A stretch of 39,972 nucleotides of DNA from Rhodococcoides kyotonense (GTDB lineage: Bacteria; Actinomycetota; Actinomycetes; Mycobacteriales; Mycobacteriaceae). The position numbers and the translations under genes are program-made. The notes beneath the pieces are model-generated. The model was not told the DNA's origin and ran no database searches. It worked only from the letters and a program-made list of their open reading frames with translations. The stretch is from positions 186,071 through 226,042 of the forward strand of contig NZ_LVHI01000040.1 in assembly GCF_001645385.1 (NCBI RefSeq), given 5' to 3'. Shown piece by piece: positions 7,369 through 15,453 of the stretch (the first letter of the stretch is position 1; each line of letters begins with the position of its first letter).

Positions 7369-8196
7369 ATGGACTTGGGAACCATCGAGGACGTCGTGAT
7401 CCCCACCGATCGTTCCGGCCTGCCTCCCGGCGCGCCCGACACGGCCGTCATCGCAGGTGGCACGTGGTTGATGTCCGAGAAGCAGGATCACCTGACGCGG
7501 TTGGTGGACATCACGGCACTCGGCTGGCCTGCTCTCGACGCCGGGTACGACGAACATGCGAGCGACGGCCTCGAGATCGCCGCAACCTGCACCATCGGTG
7601 AGCTCGCGGAGGCACGTTTCGACCGCGACTGGCCCGCAACCGCCCTGTTCTCGCAGTGCGCGACCGCCCTGCTCGCGTCGTTCAAGATCTGGAGGGTCGC
7701 GACGGTCGGCGGCAACATCTGCATGTCGCTGCCCGCGGGCTCGATGATCTCCATGGCGGTCTCGTTGGACGCCGTAGCGACGGTGTGGTCGTCGGACGGT
7801 TCCGATTACCGAATCCCCGTGGTCGATCTCGTCACGGGACCGCACGAGAACGCACTGAACGTCGGCGACGTCGTACGCAGCATCCATGTCCCCCGTCACG
7901 CGCTCGAAGCGACAACGGCATTCAGGAAGACGGCGCTGTCGCCGCTCGGCCGTTCGGCGGCGGTCGTGATCGGGCGAGTAGACCGCGACGGCCAGTTCGT
8001 TCTGTCGGTGACGGCCGCTACGGTACGCCCCCATGTGGTTCGCTTCCCGACGACGCCGTCCCCATCCGAGCTCGAAGCGGCACTGCGACAGTCGATTCCG
8101 GACGACTCCTGGTACGACGACCCGCACGGCGCACCGGATTGGCGTCGGCACATCAGCATTCGTTCGGCACTGGACATCCTCGGGGAGCTGTCGTGA
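7369..8196 (+). CDS. Xanthine dehydrogenase FAD-binding subunit
   Basis: A 275-residue protein of the CoxM/XdhB-type FAD subunit family. The FAD pyrophosphate loop AVIAGGTWLM (about residues 25-34) and the second FAD motif ATVGGNICMSLPAG (about 110-123) are in place, followed by the C-terminal CO dehydrogenase flavoprotein-like region. It passes electrons from the FeS clusters to NAD+ or another acceptor. ATG at 7369 has an AGAGCAGG tract upstream. Its stop overlaps the GTG of the next gene (GTGA), which encodes the FeS and molybdopterin parts, so the two subunits are made together. Given the urate operon next door, xanthine or hypoxanthine is the expected substrate, though this is contextual: related dehydrogenases act on aldehydes or other heterocycles. 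Confidence 0.88.
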   Translation: MDLGTIEDVVIPTDRSGLPPGAPDTAVIAGGTWLMSEKQDHLTRLVDITALGWPALDAGYDEHASDGLEIAATCTIGELAEARFDRDWPATALFSQCATALLASFKIWRVATVGGNICMSLPAGSMISMAVSLDAVATVWSSDGSDYRIPVVDLVTGPHENALNVGDVVRSIHVPRHALEATTAFRKTALSPLGRSAAVVIGRVDRDGQFVLSVTAATVRPHVVRFPTTPSPSELEAALRQSIPDDSWYDDPHGAPDWRRHISIRSALDILGELS

Positions 8197-10904
8197 AATT
8201 CACCCTGAACGGCGTCGACGCCGACCACACACCGCGCCCGGGACAGTGCCTGCGCACACTGCTGCGCGAGAACGCACACTTCGAGGTCAAGAAAGGCTGC
8301 GACGCAGGCGATTGCGGTGCGTGTTCGGTGCTCGTCGACGGCCACCCCGTCCACTCCTGCATCTACCCGGCCTATCGCGCCGCAGGCCGACGCGTCGTGA
8401 CGGTGGCCGGTCTCGGCACACCGGACGACCTTCACCCGATGCAGCGACGGTTCGTCGACGCGGGCGGTTTCCAATGCGGATTCTGCACTGCGGGAATGGT
8501 TCTCACGGCATCGACACTCGACGACGACGCCATCGCCGAACTACCGCAGCGTCTGAAGGGAAACCTGTGCCGCTGCACCGGATATCGGTCGATCGACGAC
8601 GCAGTCCACGGCGTCGTCAACACCGAGAAACCTCAGGGTGGTCCGTCGTGCGGTCGTTCGCTTGCTGCTCCGGCCGGAACACGCATCGTCACCGGCACCG
8701 AGCCGTACACGATGGACTTCGCTCCCCCTGGCCTTCTGCATGCCAGCGTGCTCGGAAGTCCCCATCCCCACGCTCGAGTGGTGGCGATCGATACTTCCGC
8801 AGCCGAGGCGATCGCGGGTGTCCGGTTGGTTCTGACAGCGGCGGACAGCCCCGATCGACTGTTCTCGACGGCCCGTCACGATCAACGAAACGACGACCCC
8901 GACGACACTCGCGTCATCGACACGGTGATGCGGTTCAAAGGTCAGCGTGTCGCCGTGGTGGTCGCCGAAACTCTCGCTGCTGCCGAGGCCGGATGCCGTG
9001 CCCTCGTCGTCGACTACGAGATACTGCCCGCGGTGTTCGACACCGAGGCCGCGTCGGCACCCGGGGCACCGAAGATCCACGGCGACAAGAAACACGACGC
9101 GAGGATCGCGGACGCGTCGCGCAACCTCGTTGCCGAAGTGCACGGCGGCACAGGCGATGTCGAGGAAGCTGTCGCAGCAGCCGATACCGTCGTGACCGGG
9201 CGATGGCGAACGGGCCGGATTCAACACGTACACCTCGAGACACACGGCACCATCGGCTGGCGCGCCGACGACGGTCGCCTGAATCTCCGTACCAGCACTC
9301 AGGTCCCGTTCCTCGTCCGCGACGAGGTCTGCGAGATCTTCGGCCTCGATCGCGACGAGGTCCGTGTGTTCACCGCCCGCGTCGGCGGGGGCTTCGGCGG
9401 CAAGCAAGAACTTCTGACCGAAGACATCGTGGCACTGGCCGTTCTGCGCACCGGTTCGCCCGTGCAGTTCGAATTCACACGCCGAGACGAGTTCACGGTG
9501 TCGCCGTGCCGCCACCCGTTCCAGGTCGACGTCACGGCTGCGGCGTCCGCGGACGGCACCCTGACGGCACTGGCGATCGACGTCGTCACGGACGCGGGCG
9601 CGTACGGCAACCACAGTCCAGGCGTGATGTTCCACGGCTGCGGCGAATCGATCGCCGTGTATCGGTGCGCGAACAAGCGCGTCGACGCGAAGAGCGTGTA
9701 CACCAACAACATTCCGTCGGGTGCGTTCCGCGGCTACGGGCTCGGGCAGGTCATCTTCGCGGTCGAATCGGCGTTGGACGATCTCGCCCGCGACCTCGAC
9801 ATCGACCCGTTCGAGTTCCGTCGCCGCAACGTCGTCGTACCCGGTGACCCGCTCGTCGCAGCCCACGTCGAGGGCGACGACCTGGTCTACGGCAGTTACG
9901 GTCTCGACCAGTGCCTCGACCTGGCCGAACAGGCTCTCCGGCGAGGCAACGGAGTGGAACCGCCGGAGGGGTGGAAGGTCGGGGAGGGCATGGCCGTCGC
10001 GATGATCGCGACGATCCCGCCCCGAGGCCACCATTCCGAGGCGTCCGTCGCGTTGCAGCCGGACGGACGCTACGAGGTGCGCATCGGCACAGCCGAATTC
10101 GGCAACGGCACGACGACCGTGCACACCCAGATTGCCGCCACCGCACTCGGAACGTCACCGGACCGCATCGTCGTCCGCCAATCCGACACGGACGCGACGA
10201 CGTACGACACCGGAGCCTTCGGATCCGCGGGAACCGTCGTCGCAGGCAAGGCACTGCACGCGGCGGCGACGCGTATGGCCGACCGCGTCGTGGACATCGG
10301 TGCGTCTGTGTCCGGTTGCCCTCGCGAGACGTGCACGCTCGGGCCGCAGGGCGTGCAGTGCGGTGACCGATTCGTCTCGCTCGACGACATTCTCGCCGCG
10401 TCGGGCGGAACCCTCGTCGCCGACGGTGACAGCGGCGGCGTCCCCCGATCACTCGCCTTCAACGTGCACGCAGTCCGTGTCGCCGTCGACGAAGGGACCG
10501 GCACCGTCCGCATCCTGCAGTCCGTTCAGAGCGCCGACGCAGGCACCGTCATGAATCCGCAGCAATGCCGCGGACAGGTCGAGGGCGGTGTGGCTCAGGG
10601 CATCGGAACCGCGATGTACGAGGAAATGAAGACCGACGGCGCCGGAACGGTCGTCACCGATTCGATTCGCAGCTACCATGTTCCGCAGTTCGCCGACATT
10701 CCGCGCACCGAGGTCTATTTCGCCGACACGTACGACACTCTTGGTCCGTTCGGCGCCAAATCGATGAGCGAATCGCCGTACAACCCGGTGGCCCCTGCCC
10801 TCGCGAACGCGATCAAGGACGCCGTCGGCTCCAGACTCTACGAGCTACCGTTGTCGTCCGATCGTGTCTGGAGGTCGCTCGGCGAGATGTCGACGGACGA
10901 CTGA
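8193..10904 (+). CDS. Xanthine dehydrogenase, fused 2Fe-2S and molybdopterin-binding subunit
   Basis: A 903-residue protein starting at GTG 8193. Residues 1-150 are the two-cluster ferredoxin subunit: Cys36, 41, 44 and 56 bind the plant-type 2Fe-2S cluster, and Cys95, 98, 126 and 128 bind the second. From about 155 the molybdopterin subunit follows: SPHPHARV, VGGGFGGKQE (near 398), PSGAFRGYG, and near the C-terminus GAKSMSESP, whose Glu860 occupies the position of the catalytic base. The enzyme would hydroxylate hypoxanthine to xanthine and urate in the cytoplasm, feeding the urate operon at 2766-6454. In many bacteria FeS and molybdopterin parts are separate genes; here they are one chain with FAD on another. 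The last 67 bp overlap a convergent gene. No XdhC-type sulfurase chaperone is in the window. Confidence 0.9.
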   Translation: MKFTLNGVDADHTPRPGQCLRTLLRENAHFEVKKGCDAGDCGACSVLVDGHPVHSCIYPAYRAAGRRVVTVAGLGTPDDLHPMQRRFVDAGGFQCGFCTAGMVLTASTLDDDAIAELPQRLKGNLCRCTGYRSIDDAVHGVVNTEKPQGGPSCGRSLAAPAGTRIVTGTEPYTMDFAPPGLLHASVLGSPHPHARVVAIDTSAAEAIAGVRLVLTAADSPDRLFSTARHDQRNDDPDDTRVIDTVMRFKGQRVAVVVAETLAAAEAGCRALVVDYEILPAVFDTEAASAPGAPKIHGDKKHDARIADASRNLVAEVHGGTGDVEEAVAAADTVVTGRWRTGRIQHVHLETHGTIGWRADDGRLNLRTSTQVPFLVRDEVCEIFGLDRDEVRVFTARVGGGFGGKQELLTEDIVALAVLRTGSPVQFEFTRRDEFTVSPCRHPFQVDVTAAASADGTLTALAIDVVTDAGAYGNHSPGVMFHGCGESIAVYRCANKRVDAKSVYTNNIPSGAFRGYGLGQVIFAVESALDDLARDLDIDPFEFRRRNVVVPGDPLVAAHVEGDDLVYGSYGLDQCLDLAEQALRRGNGVEPPEGWKVGEGMAVAMIATIPPRGHHSEASVALQPDGRYEVRIGTAEFGNGTTTVHTQIAATALGTSPDRIVVRQSDTDATTYDTGAFGSAGTVVAGKALHAAATRMADRVVDIGASVSGCPRETCTLGPQGVQCGDRFVSLDDILAASGGTLVADGDSGGVPRSLAFNVHAVRVAVDEGTGTVRILQSVQSADAGTVMNPQQCRGQVEGGVAQGIGTAMYEEMKTDGAGTVVTDSIRSYHVPQFADIPRTEVYFADTYDTLGPFGAKSMSESPYNPVAPALANAIKDAVGSRLYELPLSSDRVWRSLGEMSTDD

Positions 10905-11932
10905 GCCGCGGGAACTTTCCAGTTCTTCGTCAGCCTCCAGTACAGGTACGAGATCAGTCCGATCGGAATGGGCAGCAACCACGTCGCACATCGGAACAGT
11001 AGGACCGCGGCCACGAGTTGCGCCTGATCGCTCGCGACCAGTCCTGCGCCGAGCACCGCGACCAGTGCGGCTTCGGCGATTCCGAGTCCGCCCGGCGTCG
11101 GCGCGACGAACGCCGCGAGCCACATCGCACCGAACGCGACGACGATTCGATCCCACCCGACCACGTCCTGGCCGATGCCGCACATCCGTACCGCCACCCC
11201 GAGCACGAGTGCACCGAGCAGTTGGGACAGCAGCATCGTCGCAGTCAGCGACCGCCAGCAGGTGCGCACCCGATTGTTGACGTGCGCACGGAAATCCGAC
11301 ACGGCCTGTTCCATGTCTCTCGGATGTACCCGCGACAGGTGTCTGGCCACGGCGTTGCGCATCCGCGTCAGCAGTCGACCTACTCGACGCGCGAATCCGT
11401 CGTCGACGATGATCGCCGCGATCAACAGGCACACGGCTGCCACGATGACGCACGACGCCACGGCGACCCATACAAGGGAACCGGACCCGGTACCGAACAC
11501 CACGAGGATCACGAGCGCGATCGACATCAACACGTAGCGGGTGAGGTTCGTCCAGATGCCGACGGTGATGATCGACGTCGTGCTGTCGACCGCGCGAAAG
11601 CCCCACGACCGATACATGGCGAATGTCAAACCCGTTGCGACAGTGCCACCTTCGGGCACGGTGTTGGCCAGAGCAAGCGACGCGGTGCGAGCGACGCCGG
11701 CTTGCGCCGTCGTCAATCCGGGGAGTGTGTACGCCATCGGCCGCAGCATCGACGCCAGGTACAGCAGCCCGAGCGCACACACGACGACCACCTCGGTCAC
11801 GGTGATCCCGCCCACGGCCTCGGAAACCGCGCCTGTCTTGCCGACCGAGCGATAGAGCAGCCACATGACCAGCGCCACGACGCCGTACGACAATCCGGCC
11901 GACGCGATCTTTCGGACACCGATGCGGTTCAT
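10838..11932 (-). CDS. Flippase-like integral membrane protein (LPG synthase TM region / UPF0104 type)
   Basis: A 364-residue protein with about eight hydrophobic helices and no soluble catalytic domain. The APTPGGLGIAEAALVAVLGAG motif region (quoted in part) and the preceding AFGAMWLAAFV are typical of the lysylphosphatidylglycerol synthetase transmembrane/YbhN family, thought to move or flip lipids or glycolipids. I chose ATG 11932 because it overlaps the stop of the upstream Lrp gene as ATGA; a longer in-frame extension would run inside that gene. The pair is probably one operon. At the other end the last 67 bp overlap the convergent xanthine dehydrogenase gene. The C-terminal tail after the last helix (KVPAAQSSVDISPSDLQ) is soluble and polar. 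The transported lipid is unknown. Confidence 0.83.
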   Translation of the reverse strand: MNRIGVRKIASAGLSYGVVALVMWLLYRSVGKTGAVSEAVGGITVTEVVVVCALGLLYLASMLRPMAYTLPGLTTAQAGVARTASLALANTVPEGGTVATGLTFAMYRSWGFRAVDSTTSIITVGIWTNLTRYVLMSIALVILVVFGTGSGSLVWVAVASCVIVAAVCLLIAAIIVDDGFARRVGRLLTRMRNAVARHLSRVHPRDMEQAVSDFRAHVNNRVRTCWRSLTATMLLSQLLGALVLGVAVRMCGIGQDVVGWDRIVVAFGAMWLAAFVAPTPGGLGIAEAALVAVLGAGLVASDQAQLVAAVLLFRCATWLLPIPIGLISYLYWRLTKNWKVPAAQSSVDISPSDLQTRSDDNGSS

Positions 11933-12366
11933 CGGGCGTAGAACGTCTGCAGAATGATCGTGCTGCGGGTCTGCACGTTGGCCGTCGCTCTGATCTCCTG
12001 CAGCAGGTGTTCGAGACTCCGCGGCGAGTCGACGCGCACCAACAACACGTAGCTCTCCTCGCCCGCCACGGAGTGGCACGAGTAGATCGCCGGGATGTGC
12101 TTCAACCGCGCGGGAGCGTCGTCGGGCTGGGCAGGATCGATCGGCGTGATGGCCACGAACGCGGACAACGGTCGTCCCAACGCCTCGTCGTCGACCAGGG
12201 CCGTGTAGCCGCGAATGACGCCGCGCGATTCGAGACGACGCACCCGCGACTGCACCGCGGACACCGACAGACTCGCTTTCTCCGCCAACGTCGCGAGGGT
12301 GGCACGGCCGTCGGCGACGAGTTCGTCGACGATCAATCGGTCGACCCGATCGAGATTTTCGCTCAC
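11929..12366 (-). CDS. lrpA: Lrp/AsnC-family transcriptional regulator
   Basis: A 145-residue protein: N-terminal winged helix-turn-helix (LDRVDRLIVDELVADGR, then LAEKASLSVSAVQSRVRRLE) and a C-terminal RAM ligand-binding domain (about 70-140). These regulators form octamers and respond to amino acids. From memory, M. tuberculosis LrpA (Rv3291c) lies in the same chromosomal neighbourhood, and that protein controls persistence-related genes such as lat. Whether this is the true orthologue needs a tree. The GTG start at 12366 is leaderless-like (TAGATT with 7 nt spacing). It is divergent from an acyl-CoA dehydrogenase-like gene across only 47 bp and overlaps the flippase gene downstream, so it may regulate both and itself. 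Confidence 0.88.
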   Translation of the reverse strand: MSENLDRVDRLIVDELVADGRATLATLAEKASLSVSAVQSRVRRLESRGVIRGYTALVDDEALGRPLSAFVAITPIDPAQPDDAPARLKHIPAIYSCHSVAGEESYVLLVRVDSPRSLEHLLQEIRATANVQTRSTIILQTFYAR

Positions 12367-12413
12367 CTGCGCAAATCTAGCTCAGAACGCGCAGTTCGGT
12401 TTACGATGCGTCG
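12367..12413. promoter_or_regulatory. Compact divergent, apparently leaderless promoter pair
   Basis: The whole 47-bp gap between lrpA (minus, GTG 12366) and the acyl-CoA dehydrogenase-like gene (plus, GTG 12414) is promoter. The -10 box for lrpA is TAGATT (plus-strand 12374-12379). The -10 box for the other gene is TACGAT (12402-12407). CTGCGC at 12367-12372 and GCGCAG at 12389-12394 form an inverted pair spanning the lrpA -10 box, a plausible autoregulatory site. Confidence 0.5.
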
Positions 12414-13457
12414 GTGACGTCCTGGCCGGAGCGAGCCCGAGACCTCGCCGACACGGTGCTCTTTCCCGCCGCCGACGCGGTCGACGCAGCGGGAGAAATT
12501 CCGCGCAGCCACTTCGACGCTCTTGCCGCTGCGGGCTTCTACGGCTTGGCCGCGCGCGACGACGGCCCCGACATGTCCGAACTGCCGGACATCTTCGAAA
12601 CACTGTGCGGCGCCTGCCTTTCCACCGCGTTCACGTGGATGCAGCACGGCGGAGTCGTGATGTCCCTCGCGAACAGCCCGAACGAGGGGCTCAGAAACAA
12701 GTACTTCGACGAGCTCGTCGACGGCTCCATGACAGCAGGCGTCGCATTCGCCGGTGCCATTCCGAGGCCGCCCAAGTTGTACGCGCGCCGTGAGGCTTCC
12801 GGATACGTCCTCGACGGATCGGCACCTTTCGTATCCGGATGGGGCATCGTCGACGTGGTCCAGTTGTCGGCGCGCGACGAGTTCGACGATTCGATCGTCC
12901 ATGCCATCGTTTCCGCACAGGCAGTCGACGGCACCGACACCGGTAGCCTGACCGTCGAGCCGCTGACGTTGATCGCCGCCGACGCGAGCAACACCGTGCG
13001 TCTGCGCTTCGAGAACTTCCACGTCGACGACGCGTCTGTCGTGTCGGTCGTCACGGACTCGCAGTTCCAGGCAGGTCAGCTCTACGGTTCGTGGATCAAC
13101 GGATGCATGGCGATGGGCATCGCACGACGCTGCATCCAGCAGATGGAGGAGTTGGGCGTCGACGTCGACGCGTACCGGCGGCTGCATGCCGGCGCTCGCG
13201 CGAACTTCGACGACGCGCTCGCGGGCCGGTACGACATGTTCTGCGCGCGGGCAGACGCGTCGGAACTGGCGGTGCGCACCGCGGCCGCGCTCGTCGCGGC
13301 TACCGGCAGCAGCGCGTTGGTCGGCCACGGGACCGCCGAACGACTGATGCGGGAGGCGACGTTCACGCTCGTCGCCGCGAGCAGGCCGCAGATGAAGACG
13401 GCGCTGCTGAAAGGGTTGTCAGGCGAACGGACGGGGTCAGGCGAAGAGCGGGGGTAG
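12414..13457 (+). CDS. Acyl-CoA dehydrogenase-family flavoprotein
   Basis: A 347-residue protein, slightly shorter than classic acyl-CoA dehydrogenases (about 380). The N-terminal helical domain (HFDALAAAGFYGLAARDDGPD), the middle beta domain with a VSGWGIVDVV stretch replacing the usual flavin motif, and the C-terminal helical domain (GMAMGIARRCIQ-like segment near 225) give the family fold. I could not place a clear catalytic Glu, and the substrate is unknown. It may be a redox enzyme on acyl-CoA or a flavin monooxygenase-like relative. It starts at GTG 12414 behind a TACGAT box with 6 nt spacing. It is divergent from lrpA, hence a candidate Lrp target. Its 3' end overlaps the convergent CPBP protease gene by 21 bp. 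Confidence 0.82.
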   Translation: MTSWPERARDLADTVLFPAADAVDAAGEIPRSHFDALAAAGFYGLAARDDGPDMSELPDIFETLCGACLSTAFTWMQHGGVVMSLANSPNEGLRNKYFDELVDGSMTAGVAFAGAIPRPPKLYARREASGYVLDGSAPFVSGWGIVDVVQLSARDEFDDSIVHAIVSAQAVDGTDTGSLTVEPLTLIAADASNTVRLRFENFHVDDASVVSVVTDSQFQAGQLYGSWINGCMAMGIARRCIQQMEELGVDVDAYRRLHAGARANFDDALAGRYDMFCARADASELAVRTAAALVAATGSSALVGHGTAERLMREATFTLVAASRPQMKTALLKGLSGERTGSGEERG

Positions 13458-14147
13458 CACGAACACCATCACGGTCGACCAGGTGACATGCGTGATGATC
13501 GGCGCCAGGATGCCACCGGATGCACGCCGCTGCAGCGCGAGAACGAACCCGAGTGTGATGGCCGCGAACGCCAACATCGGATTGCCGCTGGCGAGCGTGA
13601 CGACGGTGTAGACGAGCGTCGTGATGACGACGGCCTTGTTCCTGCCGATGGCGGCGTACAGCGCGCCGCGGAAGAAGATTTCCTCGGCGACGCCGTTGAG
13701 CAGCGTGATGAACACGATCAGCGCCAGCGAACCGAATCTGGCGTGGGCCAGGACGTTCTCGGTGAAGTCGGCCAACGGCGGAATCTCCCGCACGATCAGC
13801 GCGCCGACGACGAACACCGCGCCTGCCAGCAATCCGATGACGATCGGCGTGATGATCGGACGTCTCATCGATTCGTTGAAGCGAATCCGTCCGAGATGGA
13901 GCGGTCCGGACGCGAACCCTCCCACGATCCATGCAGCCGCGAGACCGAGCGTCAACGGGTAGAACGCGCTGTCTCCCGGCCTGACCGACAGTGAAACACC
14001 CAGAAGCGTCGCACCGACCACGAGAGTCACGACCACCACGATGCGTCGCCGCAGGAAGGCCTTGTCGGTTTCGTCGTGGTTTCTGTCGACCTTGTCGACG
14101 AGTGCGGATCGCATCACGTCGACGACGCTGGACTGCCAGCCCGGCAT
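13437..14147 (-). CDS. CPBP-family intramembrane metalloprotease
   Basis: A 236-residue protein. The motif AEEIFFRG (EExxxR) lies in one helix and HVTWS near the C-terminus supplies the other conserved His; these define the CAAX protease/bacteriocin-processing (CPBP, Abi) family. Around them are six to eight hydrophobic helices, after a soluble N-terminal 33 residues. Family members are intramembrane proteases, in bacteria mostly with unknown substrates, some linked to bacteriocin immunity or processing. I chose ATG 14147 because it overlaps the stop of the upstream SDR gene (TGATG); a longer start would run 63 codons into that gene. The two are probably one transcript with re-initiation. The 3' end overlaps the convergent flavoprotein gene. 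Confidence 0.86.
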   Translation of the reverse strand: MPGWQSSVVDVMRSALVDKVDRNHDETDKAFLRRRIVVVVTLVVGATLLGVSLSVRPGDSAFYPLTLGLAAAWIVGGFASGPLHLGRIRFNESMRRPIITPIVIGLLAGAVFVVGALIVREIPPLADFTENVLAHARFGSLALIVFITLLNGVAEEIFFRGALYAAIGRNKAVVITTLVYTVVTLASGNPMLAFAAITLGFVLALQRRASGGILAPIITHVTWSTVMVFVLPPLFA

Positions 14148-15364
14148 CAGACCTCCCCTGTTCGATCGTGACTCGCTCGGTCCTTCGTCGTGCGTCGCGC
14201 TGTCATCATGCGTCGCATTGCCGATCGTGCCCGTTCGGAAACGTCCTGCGCGACATCGAGGTGAGTGCGCACGACCGCCGCGACCGGCCACGAGTAGAGC
14301 AGCGTACGCGCGCCGAGGGCCTCGAGCAGGCTCCATGTCCGCCGTGACGACGCCGCGACGCCGTACCGGCGAATGCCGAGGGCGTCACCTCCGCTCCACG
14401 CCGCATCGGTGTTCGCGAGGCGTAACGGATCCTTGAGCGCCGCCACCCCAGGCGGCGTGCCGACACTGCCGCGAACGCTGCGGCGCATCGCGTCCTCGAT
14501 CGTGGTCAGTCCACCGTCGGGCTCGCCTGCGATGTCGCGGATTCTGTTCTCGGACGTCGTCATCGTGTTGTGCAGCGACTCGACGAGATCTTCGGCCAAC
14601 CCGTCGGGAACCGGAATGATCTTTCCGATGACGCGCCCTGCGAGGCTGGTCGGCACGCCGGGCGTCGGCACCCCGATGCGCGTCAGTCCGGCGGCATCGA
14701 CGTAGGCGAACAACAGATCGCGGTACGGCACCGTGTCGGGGCCGCCGATGTCGTACGCGCCGGCCGGCACGGTGGATCGAGAGGCGAGCAGGTAGAACAA
14801 CACGTCGTCGACCGCGATCGGTTGCACGGGGTGGTCCAGCCAGTCCGGCAACGGCAGGATCGGAAGTCGGTCGGCGAGGTACCGCAACATCTCGTACGAC
14901 GTCGACCCTGCGCCGATGACGATCGCGGCTTTCAGCCAGACCACCTCGACATCGTCGACGGCGAGCGCTCGCCCCACGTCGGCGCGACCGGCGAGGTGTT
15001 CCGACAGCTCTTCGTCGTCGGGAACGAATCCGCCCAGATACACGATGCGCCGAACACCCGCTGCGGATGCGGCCTCTCCGAAGTGACGAGCCGCGCTCGT
15101 GTCCTGGGTACGGTAGTCGGCCTCACCGATGCCGTGGACGAGGTAGTAGGCGACGTCGACGGGTCCGGCTTCTCGAAACGCGGATTTCAGCGACAAGGGG
15201 TCGCCTGCATCGAGTTCGACGGTGTCCACCCGGTCGCGCCAGTCGAACGCGTCGAGCGTTTCCGGGGTACGGGACGCCGCGCACACCGAGTCACCGGCCG
15301 CCAACAACGACGCGATCAACCGGGAACCGATGTAGCCACTCGCTCCGGTGACGAGAATGTTCAT
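14147..15364 (-). CDS. NAD(P)-binding SDR/NmrA-type protein
   Basis: A 405-residue protein. The N-terminal Rossmann motif TGASGYIGSRL (residues 6-16) marks an atypical or extended short-chain dehydrogenase fold. A YYLVHGIGEADY segment and RRIVYLGGFVPDDEELSEHL follow, as in NAD(P)H-binding proteins annotated as NmrA-like or epimerases. The first 270 residues cover the SDR core. About 130 further residues carry the ENRIRDIAGEPDGG stretch and a basic C-terminus (MRRMMTARRTTKDR). The usual YxxxK catalytic pair is not evident, so it may bind nucleotide as a regulator or act on an unknown substrate. The ATG at 15364 has a TAGCCT box 6 nt away. It is translationally coupled to the CPBP protease gene. 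Confidence 0.8.
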   Translation of the reverse strand: MNILVTGASGYIGSRLIASLLAAGDSVCAASRTPETLDAFDWRDRVDTVELDAGDPLSLKSAFREAGPVDVAYYLVHGIGEADYRTQDTSAARHFGEAASAAGVRRIVYLGGFVPDDEELSEHLAGRADVGRALAVDDVEVVWLKAAIVIGAGSTSYEMLRYLADRLPILPLPDWLDHPVQPIAVDDVLFYLLASRSTVPAGAYDIGGPDTVPYRDLLFAYVDAAGLTRIGVPTPGVPTSLAGRVIGKIIPVPDGLAEDLVESLHNTMTTSENRIRDIAGEPDGGLTTIEDAMRRSVRGSVGTPPGVAALKDPLRLANTDAAWSGGDALGIRRYGVAASSRRTWSLLEALGARTLLYSWPVAAVVRTHLDVAQDVSERARSAMRRMMTARRTTKDRASHDRTGEV

Positions 15365-15376
15365 GACTCGAGGCTA
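15365..15376 (-). promoter_or_regulatory. Probable leaderless promoter -10 box of the SDR-CPBP operon
   Basis: TAGCCT on the minus strand (plus-strand 15371-15376) ends 6 nt before the ATG at 15364, with no Shine-Dalgarno sequence. Confidence 0.4.
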
Positions 15377-15391
15377 GCGTCGTTGCGTGCG

Positions 15392-15451
15392 GAGGCCGTG
15401 GCGTTGCAGGCCGTCGCGTCGTCGGCTGCGGCGTTGTCGGCTGTGGCATTG
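15392..15451. repeat. Degenerate 15-bp tandem repeat
   Basis: Four units of 15 bp are recognisable at 15392, 15407, 15422 and 15437, with consensus close to TCGGCTGTGGCGTTG. The best pair (15422 and 15437) differs at two positions. The run lies in the gap between the SDR gene and the hypothetical gene and abuts the latter's start codons. Confidence 0.55.
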
Positions 15452-15453
15452 TC

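Noticed and set aside
8033..9847. A 604-codon plus-strand frame in another phase over xanthine dehydrogenase
   Set aside because: Very Arg-rich shadow translation; the real frame has the cofactor motifs.
8541..10124. A 527-codon open frame on the minus strand opposite the molybdopterin subunit
   Set aside because: No recognisable motifs, and it is antisense to a gene with intact FeS and molybdopterin signatures.
11933..12079. Longer N-terminus for the flippase-like protein
   Set aside because: It lies within lrpA in another frame; the ATGA overlap at 11929-11932 gives a normal start.
14148..14336. Longer N-terminus for the CPBP protease
   Set aside because: The extension runs in another frame inside the SDR gene and is low-complexity; TGATG coupling supports ATG 14147.
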